From NCBI GenBank assembly GCA_025350425.1, contig JANXXW010000128.1, positions 1-9,658 of the forward strand: a DNA stretch of 9,658 nucleotides, written 5' to 3'. This document shows positions 1-8,449 of the stretch, in pieces. Position 1 is the stretch's first letter. Each line of letters opens with the position of its first letter. The notes under the pieces were generated by a model. That model saw nothing but the letters and a program-made list of their open reading frames with translations, had not been told where the DNA came from and ran no database searches. The position numbers and the translations under genes were made by a program. This DNA is from Rhodospirillales bacterium (GTDB lineage: Bacteria; Pseudomonadota; Alphaproteobacteria; Acetobacterales; Acetobacteraceae).

Positions 1-53
1 GCCTGATTGCGGCGCTCGATCTCGCCGCAGACCTTAGCCGGAGCCGCCTGTGA
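1..53 (+). CDS. C-terminal tail of an unidentified upstream gene (partial)
   Basis: An open frame enters from the left edge (first full codon at position 3) and encodes LIAALDLAADLSRSRL before TGA at 51-53. Its stop overlaps the GTG start of pdxJ in a GTGA arrangement, as the trpB/trpA and trpA/accD junctions do further on, which supports a real, translationally coupled upstream gene. Sixteen residues are too few to name a family. It could still be a chance open frame. Confidence 0.45.
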   Translation, partial: LIAALDLAADLSRSRL

Positions 54-787
54 ACCATCTGAGACTGGGCATCAACATCGACCATGTCGCGACGCTGCGA
101 AACGCACGTGGCGGCGCGCATCCAGACCCGTTGGCGGCGGCCCTGATGGCCATCGAAGCGGGAGCGGACGGCATCACCATTCATCTGCGCGAAGACCGGC
201 GGCACATTCGCGATGCCGACCTCGTGCTGGTTCGCGCCGGGATCACGGCGCCGCTCAACCTGGAGTTGGCCGGGACCAAGGAGATGATGGAAATCGCGCT
301 TGCCACGAAGCCGCACGGGGCATGCGTGGTGCCGGAGAAGCGCGCCGAAGTGACCACCGAAGGCGGGCTCGATGTGGCTGGGCAACACCACACGCTTCGT
401 CCGATCGTGGCGACACTGGCGAGCGCTGGCATACGCGTGTCCATGTTCGTCGATCCCGATCCAGATCAGCTTCGGGCGAGTGCCGACATCGGCGCGGCTG
501 TGGTCGAGTTGCATACTGGGGCATACGCACACGGCAGGCCCGGTGAACTAGAGCGATTGGTCGAAGGGGCGCGGCTGGCCGTGTCGTTGGGCTTGGAATG
601 CCATGCCGGGCACGGTCTTACTTACGACAACGTTGGGCCTGTCGCCGCTATCCCCGAAGTTATGGAACTGAATATCGGACACTTCATCATCGGTCAGGCG
701 GTGTTCGAGGGGTTGCCGCAGGTGGTACGCCGGATGGCCGAGATCATGCGGCTCGCGCGTGGGTCAGCGACCCAGGCCGTCGTCTAG
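50..787 (+). CDS. pdxJ: Pyridoxine 5'-phosphate synthase PdxJ
   Basis: PdxJ condenses 3-amino-2-oxopropyl phosphate (1-amino-acetone 3-phosphate) with 1-deoxy-D-xylulose 5-phosphate to give pyridoxine 5'-phosphate, the ring-forming step of DXP-dependent vitamin B6 synthesis in the cytosol. The 245-residue product is normal for this TIM-barrel family. It begins with the signature GINIDHVATLRNARGG (residues 7-22), followed by DGITIHLREDRRHI (40-53), VPEKRAEVTTEGGLDVAG (94-111) and AGHGLTYDNV (186-195). The expected active-site residues are present: His45, Glu72 and His188, in the positions of E. coli His45, Glu72 and His193. The GTG start at 50 is chosen because the signature begins at once and GGAG at 40-43 lies 6 nt upstream. 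The start overlaps the stop of the preceding frame. The last 24 nt overlap the end of folC on the other strand. The gene looks intact. Confidence 0.97.
   Translation: MNHLRLGINIDHVATLRNARGGAHPDPLAAALMAIEAGADGITIHLREDRRHIRDADLVLVRAGITAPLNLELAGTKEMMEIALATKPHGACVVPEKRAEVTTEGGLDVAGQHHTLRPIVATLASAGIRVSMFVDPDPDQLRASADIGAAVVELHTGAYAHGRPGELERLVEGARLAVSLGLECHAGHGLTYDNVGPVAAIPEVMELNIGHFIIGQAVFEGLPQVVRRMAEIMRLARGSATQAVV
760..774. terminator. Short inverted repeat in the pdxJ/folC tail overlap
   Basis: TGGGTC (760-765), AGC loop, GACCCA (769-774) form a perfect 6-bp stem. It lies at the convergent 3' ends of pdxJ and folC and includes the folC stop codon at 766-764. No T-tract follows on either strand, so a classical intrinsic terminator is not shown. 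Position and symmetry make a weak bidirectional 3'-end signal possible. Confidence 0.25.
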
Positions 788-2044
788 CTTCAGGACCTCG
801 CCCGCAAGATACAAGCTGCCGCAGATCAGCACCCGCCCGGGCGTGCCGATCTCGTTGATACCGCGCAGCGCCGCCGCGAGGGTCGGCCCGGGGCGGGCAA
901 TGCCGTTGGATGCTGCAATGATGGCATCGACGGGAAGTGCCAGATGCTGGCCTGGCTCGGCGATCGCCCAAACCGTGTCGGCAAGCGGTAGCAACGGACG
1001 CAGGAACTCGACCGTGTCCTTGGCCTGCTTCATGCCCACGACCAGATGCACCGGCCGGTCCGACCAGCTCCGCATCAGGTCGGCAAGAATAACCGCCGCG
1101 CCAGGATTATGGCCGCCGTCAAGCCAGACCTCCCAGGTAGCCGGCAACATCGTGGCGACGTGGCCCCTGAGGCGCTGCATACGTGCGGGCCATTCGGCGG
1201 TGGCGACACCGCGGCGGAACGCATCGTCCGAACACCCCAGGCGGGAGGCACGGAACGTCGCGATGGCAATGCCGGCATTGTCGAGTTGGTGGGCGCCCAG
1301 CAACGAGGGCAACGGCAGCGCGATCGTGCCATCCCCGTCGGAGAATACGAAGCCATTCGTGCCCGACGTAACGGTCCAGTCCCGTTCGCGTGCCAACAAT
1401 CTGGCACCTTCACGATTGGCGTGATTTTGTAGCACTTCCAGCACATCGGCCGGTTGCGCGCCGGTCGCGACTTGTATCCCCGGCTTTATAATCCCGGCCT
1501 TCTCGCGCGCGATCAAAGCCAGCGTGTCTCCGAGCATCTCGCGATGATCGAGCGAGATGGACGTGATCGCGCAGGCGGCGGGATTCTGCACGACGTTGGT
1601 CGCGTCGGCACGCCCGCCGAGGCCCACTTCGAGCACGCAGAGATCGGCCGGCACGCGGGCGAACAGTACGAATGCGGCTGCCATCAGCACTTCGAATACC
1701 GTGATCTCGCCGCCGGCATTGGCGCGCTCCACTTCGGCCAGCGCGTCGGCAAGGGCCGCATCGGACACCAGTTCGCCTGCGAGCCGGATACGTTCGTTGA
1801 AACGCACCAGATGTGGCGAGGTGTAGACATGGACGCGCATCCCTTGCGCCTCGCCGATCGCGCGTAGGAAAGCGCAGGTGCTGCCCTTGCCGTTCGTGCC
1901 GGCCACGTGGAGCACGGGCGGAAGATGTCGCTCGGGGTTGCCGAGGGTCGCTAGCACACGTTGCAGACGTTCCAGGCTGAGATCGATCAGCTTCGGATAA
2001 AGGCCGTGCAGCCGCGCGATAGTATCTTCGATGCGGCTTTCCAT
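764..2044 (-). CDS. folC: Bifunctional folylpolyglutamate synthase / dihydrofolate synthase FolC
   Basis: FolC ligates glutamate to dihydropteroate and adds further gamma-linked glutamates to folates, using ATP, in the cytosol. The 426-residue protein has the usual length. It shows the Mur-ligase-type P-loop GTNGKGS (residues 49-55), the segment YTSPHLVRFNERIRL (75-89), LEVGLGGRADATNVV (138-152), SLDHREMLGDTLALIAREKA (164-183) and, in the C-terminal domain, DGGHNPGA (309-316). Whether it is truly bifunctional cannot be decided from the motifs I see; the call follows the usual proteobacterial enzyme. ATG at 2044 lies 5 nt after the accD stop, and no strong Shine-Dalgarno is visible, so reinitiation or coupling with accD is likely. 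It is the last gene of the minus-strand block and its 3' end overlaps pdxJ by 24 nt. Confidence 0.96.
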   Translation of the reverse strand: MESRIEDTIARLHGLYPKLIDLSLERLQRVLATLGNPERHLPPVLHVAGTNGKGSTCAFLRAIGEAQGMRVHVYTSPHLVRFNERIRLAGELVSDAALADALAEVERANAGGEITVFEVLMAAAFVLFARVPADLCVLEVGLGGRADATNVVQNPAACAITSISLDHREMLGDTLALIAREKAGIIKPGIQVATGAQPADVLEVLQNHANREGARLLARERDWTVTSGTNGFVFSDGDGTIALPLPSLLGAHQLDNAGIAIATFRASRLGCSDDAFRRGVATAEWPARMQRLRGHVATMLPATWEVWLDGGHNPGAAVILADLMRSWSDRPVHLVVGMKQAKDTVEFLRPLLPLADTVWAIAEPGQHLALPVDAIIAASNGIARPGPTLAAALRGINEIGTPGRVLICGSLYLAGEVLKLDDGLGR

Positions 2045-2049
2045 TGGAA

Positions 2050-2913
2050 TCAGGCGGCTTCCAGGTCGCTGACCCGCAGCAAGCCAATGACGCGCGCCAG
2101 GGTTGCGGCCATCTCGGTCCGCTTCACCACCATGTCGAGAATGCCGTGGGCCAGCAGATATTCAGCCCGCTGGAACCCTTCCGGCAGTTTCTCGCGGACG
2201 GTCTGCTCGATCACGCGCGCGCCTGCGAACCCGATCAGGGCACCCGGTTCGGCGATCTGTATGTCGCCCAGCATGGTGAAGCTGGCGGTCACGCCGCCCG
2301 TCGTGGGGTCGGTGAGCACCACGATGAACGGCAGCCTCGCTTCCTTCACCAACTGCGTGGCAATTACCGTGCGCGGCATTTGCATCAGGCTGACCGCGCC
2401 TTCCTGCATCCGGGCCCCGCCCGAGGCCGTGAAGACCACCAAGGGCGCTTCCTGCAACACCGCGAGCCGTGCCGCGGCCAGCAGGCCCTCGCCCACGGCG
2501 GCACCCATCGAGCCACCCATGAACTCGAAATCCATGACCGCGACCACCGCCTTGTGGCCGCCGATGACACCGTGTGCCACGACCAGTGCGTCGTCGAGGC
2601 CGGTCTTTTCGCGCGAGGTCTTCAGCCGGTCGGTGTAGCGTTGGCTGTCACGGAAACGCAGCGGATCGGCGGGAGCCTTGGGCAGTTCGATGCGCGTGGA
2701 GTTCCCGACGTCGAACGTCCAGGCCAAGCGTTCGGTCACGGATGCCCGCATGTGATGGCCGCAATGGGTGCAGACCTTGAGGTTCTTTTCCAGGTCAGTG
2801 TGGAACATCATCTGCTCGCACCCCGGGCACTGGACCCAGAGGTTTTCCGGCACGTCCCGGCGGCCCAGCAGCGTGCGGATTTTCGGTCGGACGAACTCCG
2901 TTAGCCAACTCAC
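2050..2913 (-). CDS. accD: Acetyl-CoA carboxylase carboxyltransferase subunit beta AccD
   Basis: AccD is the beta half of the carboxyltransferase that moves CO2 from carboxybiotin to acetyl-CoA, making malonyl-CoA for fatty acid synthesis; its partner is AccA, not in this window. The 287-residue product has the N-terminal zinc ribbon with Cys29-x2-Cys32 and Cys48-x2-Cys51, then the crotonase-like core with FMGGSMGAAVGEG (131-143), FTASGGARMQEGAVSLMQM (161-179) and TDPTTGGVTASFTMLGD (201-217). The C-terminus is slightly shorter than in E. coli (304 residues). The GTG start at 2913 overlaps the trpA stop (GTGA), and I see no clear Shine-Dalgarno, so translational coupling to trpA is likely. Position between trpA and folC is common in alphaproteobacteria. 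Confidence 0.97.
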   Translation of the reverse strand: MSWLTEFVRPKIRTLLGRRDVPENLWVQCPGCEQMMFHTDLEKNLKVCTHCGHHMRASVTERLAWTFDVGNSTRIELPKAPADPLRFRDSQRYTDRLKTSREKTGLDDALVVAHGVIGGHKAVVAVMDFEFMGGSMGAAVGEGLLAAARLAVLQEAPLVVFTASGGARMQEGAVSLMQMPRTVIATQLVKEARLPFIVVLTDPTTGGVTASFTMLGDIQIAEPGALIGFAGARVIEQTVREKLPEGFQRAEYLLAHGILDMVVKRTEMAATLARVIGLLRVSDLEAA

Positions 2914-3745
2914 GCCGCGTGGTCGCGTAGCCGCGCGCCGCGCACGCCATCGGCGAGGGCCCGCACCTGATCCAGCACCTTGCGCACCGTGTCCGGTCCG
3001 GCGCGACCGTCTGCGTCGAGACTGGCCGCAAGCGTCTCGATCAACACGGAGGCGACGACAGCGGCGTCGGCCACCTGTACGGCCTGTGCCGCCTGCTCCG
3101 GTGAACGCACGCCGAAGCCGATCGCCACGGGCAGGTTGGTTGCCGCGCGCACGCGGGGGATGGCGGCCGCCAACTCGTCGGCGCTGGCGCTGCGCGTGCC
3201 GGTAATGCCTGTGATGGACACGTAATAGACGAAGCCGGAGCTGCCATCGAGAACCTTGGGCAGCCGGGCCGCGTCGGTCGTCGGGGCTACCAGCCGGATG
3301 ATGTCGATATCGACGGACGCCGCATGGGGCAGCAACAGGTCGGCCTCTTCGCTGGGAAGGTCGACCACGATCAATCCATCGACCCCGGCGCTCGCGGCAT
3401 CAACGCAGAATCGTTCGGATCCGTAGGAGAGGATAGGGTTCAGGTAGCCCATCAGGATGATCGGCGTGGCAGCGTCCTCACGGCGGAACTCCCGCACCAT
3501 CGCCAGTGTCCGCCCGAGCGTGGCACCCGCCGCGAGCGCGCGCTTGCCGGCCGCCTGGATGGTCGGGCCGTCCGCCATGGGATCGGTGAACGCGCACCCG
3601 ATCTCGATCAGGTCGGCACCTGCGCCGGGCAAGCCGCGCAGCAGCGCCATCGACGTTGCCGCATCCGGGTCCCAAGCCTCGATAAATGGGATCAGCGCGC
3701 CGCGATCCTGTGTCTTAAGTTGGGCGAACCGCGCTGCGATCCGGC

Positions 3746-3749
<4 letters not shown>
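2910..3749 (-). CDS. trpA: Tryptophan synthase alpha subunit TrpA
   Basis: TrpA cleaves indole-3-glycerol phosphate to indole and glyceraldehyde 3-phosphate and channels indole to TrpB in the alpha2beta2 complex. I choose the GTG at 3749, which overlaps the trpB stop as GTGA and gives 279 residues starting MSRIAARFAQL, the normal N-terminus. The frame stays open further upstream, but only inside trpB, with no family resemblance. Catalytic Glu49 lies in LIEIGCAFTDPMADGPTIQ (47-65), with Asp60 in the same block. Other motifs are LMGYLNPILSYG (99-110) and YYVSITGITGTR (175-186). The early EAWDPD (24-29) replaces the more usual AGDPD-type sequence, and GCAFTDP replaces GVPFSDP; I take these as lineage variants, since all key residues remain. 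Confidence 0.96.
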
Positions 3750-4975
<1,226 letters not shown>

Positions 4976-4988
4976 GATCGGCCTCCAT
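4976..4988 (-). promoter_or_regulatory. Strong ribosome binding site deciding the trpB start
   Basis: On the minus strand GGAGG (4986-4982) is followed by a 6-nt spacer and GTG at 4975. A nearby ATG at 4988 is out of frame with trpB. This is the clearest Shine-Dalgarno in the minus-strand block, suggesting that trpB initiates independently rather than only by coupling to the kinase gene. Confidence 0.6.
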
Positions 4989-5000
4989 CGAAGGGGCGCG

Positions 5001-6227
5001 TCATAGCGCGACGCGCTCCACACCGATAGGGAGCCAGACAGAGAAGGTGGCACCCATGCCCTCGTCGCTTTCAATCAGCAACTGCCCCCGATGACGATTG
5101 ACGATGTGTTTCACGATAGCGAGACCCAATCCAGTCCCACCCGCGCCACGCGAGCGGCCCTTGTCCACGCGGTAGAAGCGCTCGGTCAGGCGCGGGATAT
5201 GAGACCGTGGGATGCCCGCGCCGTCATCGGCCACCGCGAGGATGACGCCGGGGCGGCTGGGCCAGCGCCCGCCTATGCCCGACGGCGCCGCTGACAGCCG
5301 GACGCAGCCGCCTTCACGGCCGTATTTAAGCGCGTTCTCAATCAGGTTCTGCAGCACCTGCACCAACTGGTCGCGGTCCGCCAGCACAGTGGACAGATTA
5401 GCGGCCACTTCCAAGGCCAGGACGGTTTTCCGGAGTGCGAACCGGGGTTCGAAGGTCTCCGCCACCTTGGCGACCAACGGCCCGATCTCGATCCGTTCGG
5501 CAGGCGGCTGGTGCTCGGTCAACTCGATGCGCGACAGGCTGAGGAGGTCGTCGATCAGCCGCTGCATCCGCGCGGCCTGCTCGGCCATGATGCCGAGGAA
5601 GCGGCGCTGGGCCGGGGGGTCGTCGGCAGCGGGGCCGAGCAGAGTGTCGATGAAGCCGATCAGGCTGGCCAGGGGCGTCCGCAATTCGTGACTGGCGTTG
5701 GCGACGAAATCCGCCCGCATCCGCTCCACCGCACGTTCGCGTGTCCGATCCGACAGCACGGCGATGGCACCGTTGCCGTCCGAGATCTTCGAGTCGAGCA
5801 TGATGATCGTCGCCTGTACCTCGCGGGCGACGGGAACCGGCAGGAAAAGCTCCGCCTCTTGGGGTCGGCGCTGGTCAAAAGCGCGATCGATCGCCTCCCG
5901 CAGGCCGGGCTGGCGCAGCACGGCTGGCATCTCCGCCCCGAACGCCGTGCGCGCCGCCTCGTTGGTCCGCGACACCACCCGGCTCACGCCAAGCACCAGC
6001 AGCGGGTCTGGCAACTGGTCGATGATGGCATCACTGGCTAACAGGCGTTGGCCGAGTTCGTCGAGTGCCGCTGCGTGCTGGCGTTTCAGGCGATCGACAG
6101 TGCCCGTCGCCTGCTCCAGAAGGCGCGCATCGCGTCGCCACGCGATCGCAAAGGCAAGCGCCAAGACCGCCAGGATCGTGACGGCTGCGAGGGTCGCCCC
6201 CAGAAGAACCGGGGCATTTGCTGGCAC
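5001..6227 (-). CDS. PhoR-like membrane sensor histidine kinase
   Basis: This is a HisKA/HATPase_c sensor kinase that would autophosphorylate and pass phosphate to a response regulator. From the GTG at 6227 it has 408 residues. One hydrophobic segment (about 6-29) ends in Arg-Arg, then comes a short linker, a PAS-like region (about 65-160; LLASDAIIDQLPDPLLVLG), and the H-box FVANASHELRTPLASLIGF (174-192) with phosphoacceptor His180. ATP-binding boxes follow: N (QNLIENALKYG, 293-303), G1 (VADDGAGIP, 332-340), F (ERFYRVDKGRS, 349-359) and G2 (GGTGLGLAIVKHI, 363-375). The H-box and the absence of a large periplasmic sensor resemble PhoR. No response regulator, pst or phoU gene is nearby, so the signal and partner are unknown and I give no symbol. 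The longer frame to 6371 only overlaps the lipoprotein gene. The 7-nt gap after that gene and no clear Shine-Dalgarno suggest coupling. The exact start is uncertain. Confidence 0.93.
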   Translation of the reverse strand: MPANAPVLLGATLAAVTILAVLALAFAIAWRRDARLLEQATGTVDRLKRQHAAALDELGQRLLASDAIIDQLPDPLLVLGVSRVVSRTNEAARTAFGAEMPAVLRQPGLREAIDRAFDQRRPQEAELFLPVPVAREVQATIIMLDSKISDGNGAIAVLSDRTRERAVERMRADFVANASHELRTPLASLIGFIDTLLGPAADDPPAQRRFLGIMAEQAARMQRLIDDLLSLSRIELTEHQPPAERIEIGPLVAKVAETFEPRFALRKTVLALEVAANLSTVLADRDQLVQVLQNLIENALKYGREGGCVRLSAAPSGIGGRWPSRPGVILAVADDGAGIPRSHIPRLTERFYRVDKGRSRGAGGTGLGLAIVKHIVNRHRGQLLIESDEGMGATFSVWLPIGVERVAL

Positions 6228-6234
6228 CTCGATG

Positions 6235-7491
6235 TCAGATACCGGGGGCGGAGACGTTGTCCGGGGCCGGTTGGACCACGACCGGACCGCCGCGCTGGAT
6301 TTCGAAGATCGCCAGTCCGCGCCGCACGCCGCCATCCGGGTTGAGCGCCAGGACGCCGTCCACGCCGGCATAACCGTCGGGTCTGGTCAACGATTGGGGC
6401 GAGAAGCCCCCGGATTGCGCGATAACGCGAGCGATTGAGGCGGCATCGTAGGCGACGTCGGCGAGACCGGGGGCGGGTACTCCGTATCTCGCCTGGAATG
6501 CACGATCGAAGGCGCTGCGTGCGGCCGGGTCGGGGGCCGCGTACCACGCCCCTACCAGATCGGCGCCACCGCGAGCGGCGGGTGCGGCCCACAGGACCGG
6601 GCCGAGCACGCGGACCGCCGGTTGATTGATGTCGTAGTAGGGCAGCAGCGCCGTGATCTGTGCCAGGGGGTCGCCGGTGGCGGCCAGCAGCAGCGTGTCG
6701 AACGGGGCCGGTGGCACGTCGCGCGGCGTGGCATCGGGGTTTGTGCGGTGGCCGTCTGCGTCCCGTTGCGCGCGAGCGGCCTTCAGGTCCGCGTCGACCG
6801 GCGCCCGCCGGTCGGTGAAGCCGGACAAGTCTCGTACGGCGCCGTTCATCGCCGTCATGCTGGCGCCATAGCGGCGGATGGCCGGCGGCGCCGCGCCTGC
6901 GGCACTGGTCGCTTGGCCGAGCGCATCGGCCATGGCCATGCCGAATGCGCCCTGCGGCAGCAGGGCGGCGAAACGGCTGTGGCCTTCCGCCATGCTGGCG
7001 CCCACGAGACGGCGCACCTGCTGAGCGGGAGTAATGCCGAGCGTCCAGACGCCCGGCTGTGCTTGCGCGGCATCGTTGGTGAACGCCAGTATCGACACTC
7101 CCGCACGCGTTGCCGGCCCGGCTGCCGCCGCCGTCTCGGCCCCGGTGAGCGGTCCGATGATTAGTCCGGCGCCGGCTGCGATCGCCTCCGCGGCCGCCGC
7201 CGCCGCGCCCTCGGGAGTGCCGTGGGTGTCTTTCACGTCTAGCACCGGCGATCCCGGGGTCGATAACGCAAGCCGTGCGGCCTGCACGAGTGACTGTCCG
7301 CGCTCGGAATTCGGTCCGGTGAGCGGCGCCAGGATGGCGACACGCTGGGTTGCCTGGCCGCCACCGAACGCCGCGTTCGAATTGGGCATCGACGGATTAC
7401 GCAAGCCGCCCGCCATCGGACCTGGCTGTGCAACGACGCACCCGGCAAGTGCTACACTACCTGCGAGGAGTGCGAATGCCCGACGAAACAT
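6235..7491 (-). CDS. LpoA/YraM-like lipoprotein (penicillin-binding protein activator family)
   Basis: From ATG 7491 the product has 418 residues and opens with a lipoprotein signal: MFRR, a hydrophobic stretch, then the lipobox LAGC with Cys18. After an Ala/Gly/Pro-rich linker a type I periplasmic-binding-protein fold appears to begin at VAILAPLTGPNSERGQS (51-67), continuing with AGAGLIIGPLTGAET (106-120), SILAFTND (133-140) and a second lobe including LADVAYDAASIARVIA (343-358). In E. coli LpoA (YraM) the equivalent lipoprotein sits in the outer membrane and activates the peptidoglycan synthase PBP1A, and its gene lies divergent to rsmI exactly as here. The alphaproteobacterial proteins lack proof of that role and resemble ABC-transporter branched-chain amino-acid binding proteins, so a ligand-binding or other envelope function is possible. 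The E. coli N-terminal TPR-like domain is absent. This is the first gene of the minus-strand block. The longer frame to 7605 adds no signal peptide. Confidence 0.88.
   Translation of the reverse strand: MFRRAFALLAGSVALAGCVVAQPGPMAGGLRNPSMPNSNAAFGGGQATQRVAILAPLTGPNSERGQSLVQAARLALSTPGSPVLDVKDTHGTPEGAAAAAAEAIAAGAGLIIGPLTGAETAAAAGPATRAGVSILAFTNDAAQAQPGVWTLGITPAQQVRRLVGASMAEGHSRFAALLPQGAFGMAMADALGQATSAAGAAPPAIRRYGASMTAMNGAVRDLSGFTDRRAPVDADLKAARAQRDADGHRTNPDATPRDVPPAPFDTLLLAATGDPLAQITALLPYYDINQPAVRVLGPVLWAAPAARGGADLVGAWYAAPDPAARSAFDRAFQARYGVPAPGLADVAYDAASIARVIAQSGGFSPQSLTRPDGYAGVDGVLALNPDGGVRRGLAIFEIQRGGPVVVQPAPDNVSAPGI
7450..7458 (+). promoter_or_regulatory. Possible extended -10 promoter element for rsmI
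   Basis: TGCTACACT fits an extended -10 (TGn followed by TACACT, 4 of 6 matches to TATAAT) 17 nt before the rsmI start codon. No good -35 is visible. The transcript would begin about 7464, just ahead of the GAGGAG ribosome site at 7465-7470. It lies inside the lipoprotein coding sequence, as any rsmI promoter must, given the overlap of the two genes. Weak evidence. Confidence 0.25.
7465..7470 (+). promoter_or_regulatory. Strong Shine-Dalgarno setting the rsmI start
   Basis: GAGGAG followed by a 5-nt spacer and ATG at 7476. It supports translation of the unusual RsmI N-terminal extension. The next in-frame GTG is within the first beta strand, too late for a complete protein. Confidence 0.65.
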
Positions 7492-8414
7492 GCGAATACC
7501 CCGAGGATGATGAGAGCGGCCTAGCCGCGCAAGCCGATATTGGCAAGCGAAGTCCGGACGCCTCCGGCCTAAGCGTCGCCGGGCTGGTGATAGTTTCGAC
7601 ACCAATCGGAAATCGGGGCGACATGACCCCTCGCGCGGTCGAGGCGTTGCAGACGGCCGACCTCATCCTGTGCGAGGACACGCGCCGGACCGGCCTCCTA
7701 TGCGCCAATTTCGGGATCGCGACCCGGCTGCTGCCGCTGCATGAGCACAACGAGGACGCCCGTATCCCGCGTGCCCTGCAAGCCATCCGTGACGGCAAGC
7801 GCATCGCGCTGGTGTCTGATGCCGGCACGCCGTTGGTGTCGGACCCCGGTTTCCGCCTGGTCCGGGCTGCCATCGCCGACGGGCTGCCGGTGAGCGGCGT
7901 GCCGGGGGCCAATGCCGCCGTGCTCGCACTTGTCCTGTCCGGACTGCCGCCGCAACCGTTTCTGTTCCAGGGTTTCGCGCCACCGCGCTCCGCCGCCCGC
8001 ACGGCCGTGTTTGCGCGGCTGCGGGCGGCCGAACGTGCGGGGCTTAACGCAACGCTGATCTGGTACGAGGCGCCACATCGCCTGGCGGAGATGCTGGCCG
8101 ATCTCGCCGCCGTGTTCGGCGAACGCCCCGCCGCCGTGGCGCGGGAGTTGACCAAGCGGTTCGAGGAAGTGCGGCGAGGCAGCCTTCCCGCTCTGGCCGC
8201 CCATTATGCGGCAGCCGAAGCACGCGGAGAGATCACTATCATCGTCGGTCCGGCACCGCCCGAGGCGCCGGACGAGGGGTCGCTGGATGAGCAACTCCGG
8301 GCGGCGTTGGTCGATGCCAGTGTCAAGCAAGCGGTGGCGCGCGTGGCGGCCGAGACCGGCCTGCCGCGACGCCAGGTTTACGCGCGCGCGCTGGAGATCA
8401 CTGGCGAACGATAA
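7476..8414 (+). CDS. rsmI: 16S rRNA (cytidine1402-2'-O)-methyltransferase RsmI
   Basis: RsmI (YraL) is an SAM-dependent SPOUT-unrelated, tetrapyrrole-methylase-fold enzyme that 2'-O-methylates C1402 of 16S rRNA in the decoding centre. The product has 312 residues. The conserved core begins only at about residue 36 with LVIVSTPIGNRGDMTPRAVE (37-56), then CEDTRRT (66-72), LVSDAGTPLVSDPGFRLV (112-129), the SAM-site block VPGANAAVLALVLSGLPP (142-159), FLFQGFAPP (162-170) and WYEAPHRLAEML (197-208). The C-terminal helix-turn-helix-like RsmI region is at about 270-310. Residues 1-33 are an acidic extension (PDETCEYPEDDESG) not usual in the family, yet preceded by a strong ribosome site. The gene is divergent from the lipoprotein gene, as yraL-yraM is in E. 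coli, and the coding regions overlap at 7476-7491. The usual downstream yraN is missing. Confidence 0.95.
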   Translation: MPDETCEYPEDDESGLAAQADIGKRSPDASGLSVAGLVIVSTPIGNRGDMTPRAVEALQTADLILCEDTRRTGLLCANFGIATRLLPLHEHNEDARIPRALQAIRDGKRIALVSDAGTPLVSDPGFRLVRAAIADGLPVSGVPGANAAVLALVLSGLPPQPFLFQGFAPPRSAARTAVFARLRAAERAGLNATLIWYEAPHRLAEMLADLAAVFGERPAAVARELTKRFEEVRRGSLPALAAHYAAAEARGEITIIVGPAPPEAPDEGSLDEQLRAALVDASVKQAVARVAAETGLPRRQVYARALEITGER

Positions 8415-8427
8415 GCGGCGACGCACC

Positions 8428-8443
8428 GAGCGTGCGGACGCTC
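8428..8443. terminator. Weak hairpin between convergent rsmI and the hypothetical gene
   Basis: GAGCGT (8428-8433), GCGG loop, ACGCTC (8438-8443) form a perfect 6-bp stem in the 35-nt gap between two converging stop codons (8414 and 8450). There is no T-tract on either side. Location is the main argument for a shared 3'-end signal. Confidence 0.35.
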
Positions 8444-8449
8444 CGCCGG

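Noticed and set aside
2044..2904. Long plus-strand open frame (286 codons) opposite accD
   Set aside because: It mirrors the high-GC codon bias of accD, shows no family motifs, and accD on the other strand is complete and conserved.
7492..7600. Promoter for the lipoprotein gene inside the rsmI 5' region (TTGCCA with TAGGCC at 17 nt)
   Set aside because: The -10 has only 2 of 6 consensus matches. A promoter must be near, but this one cannot be supported.
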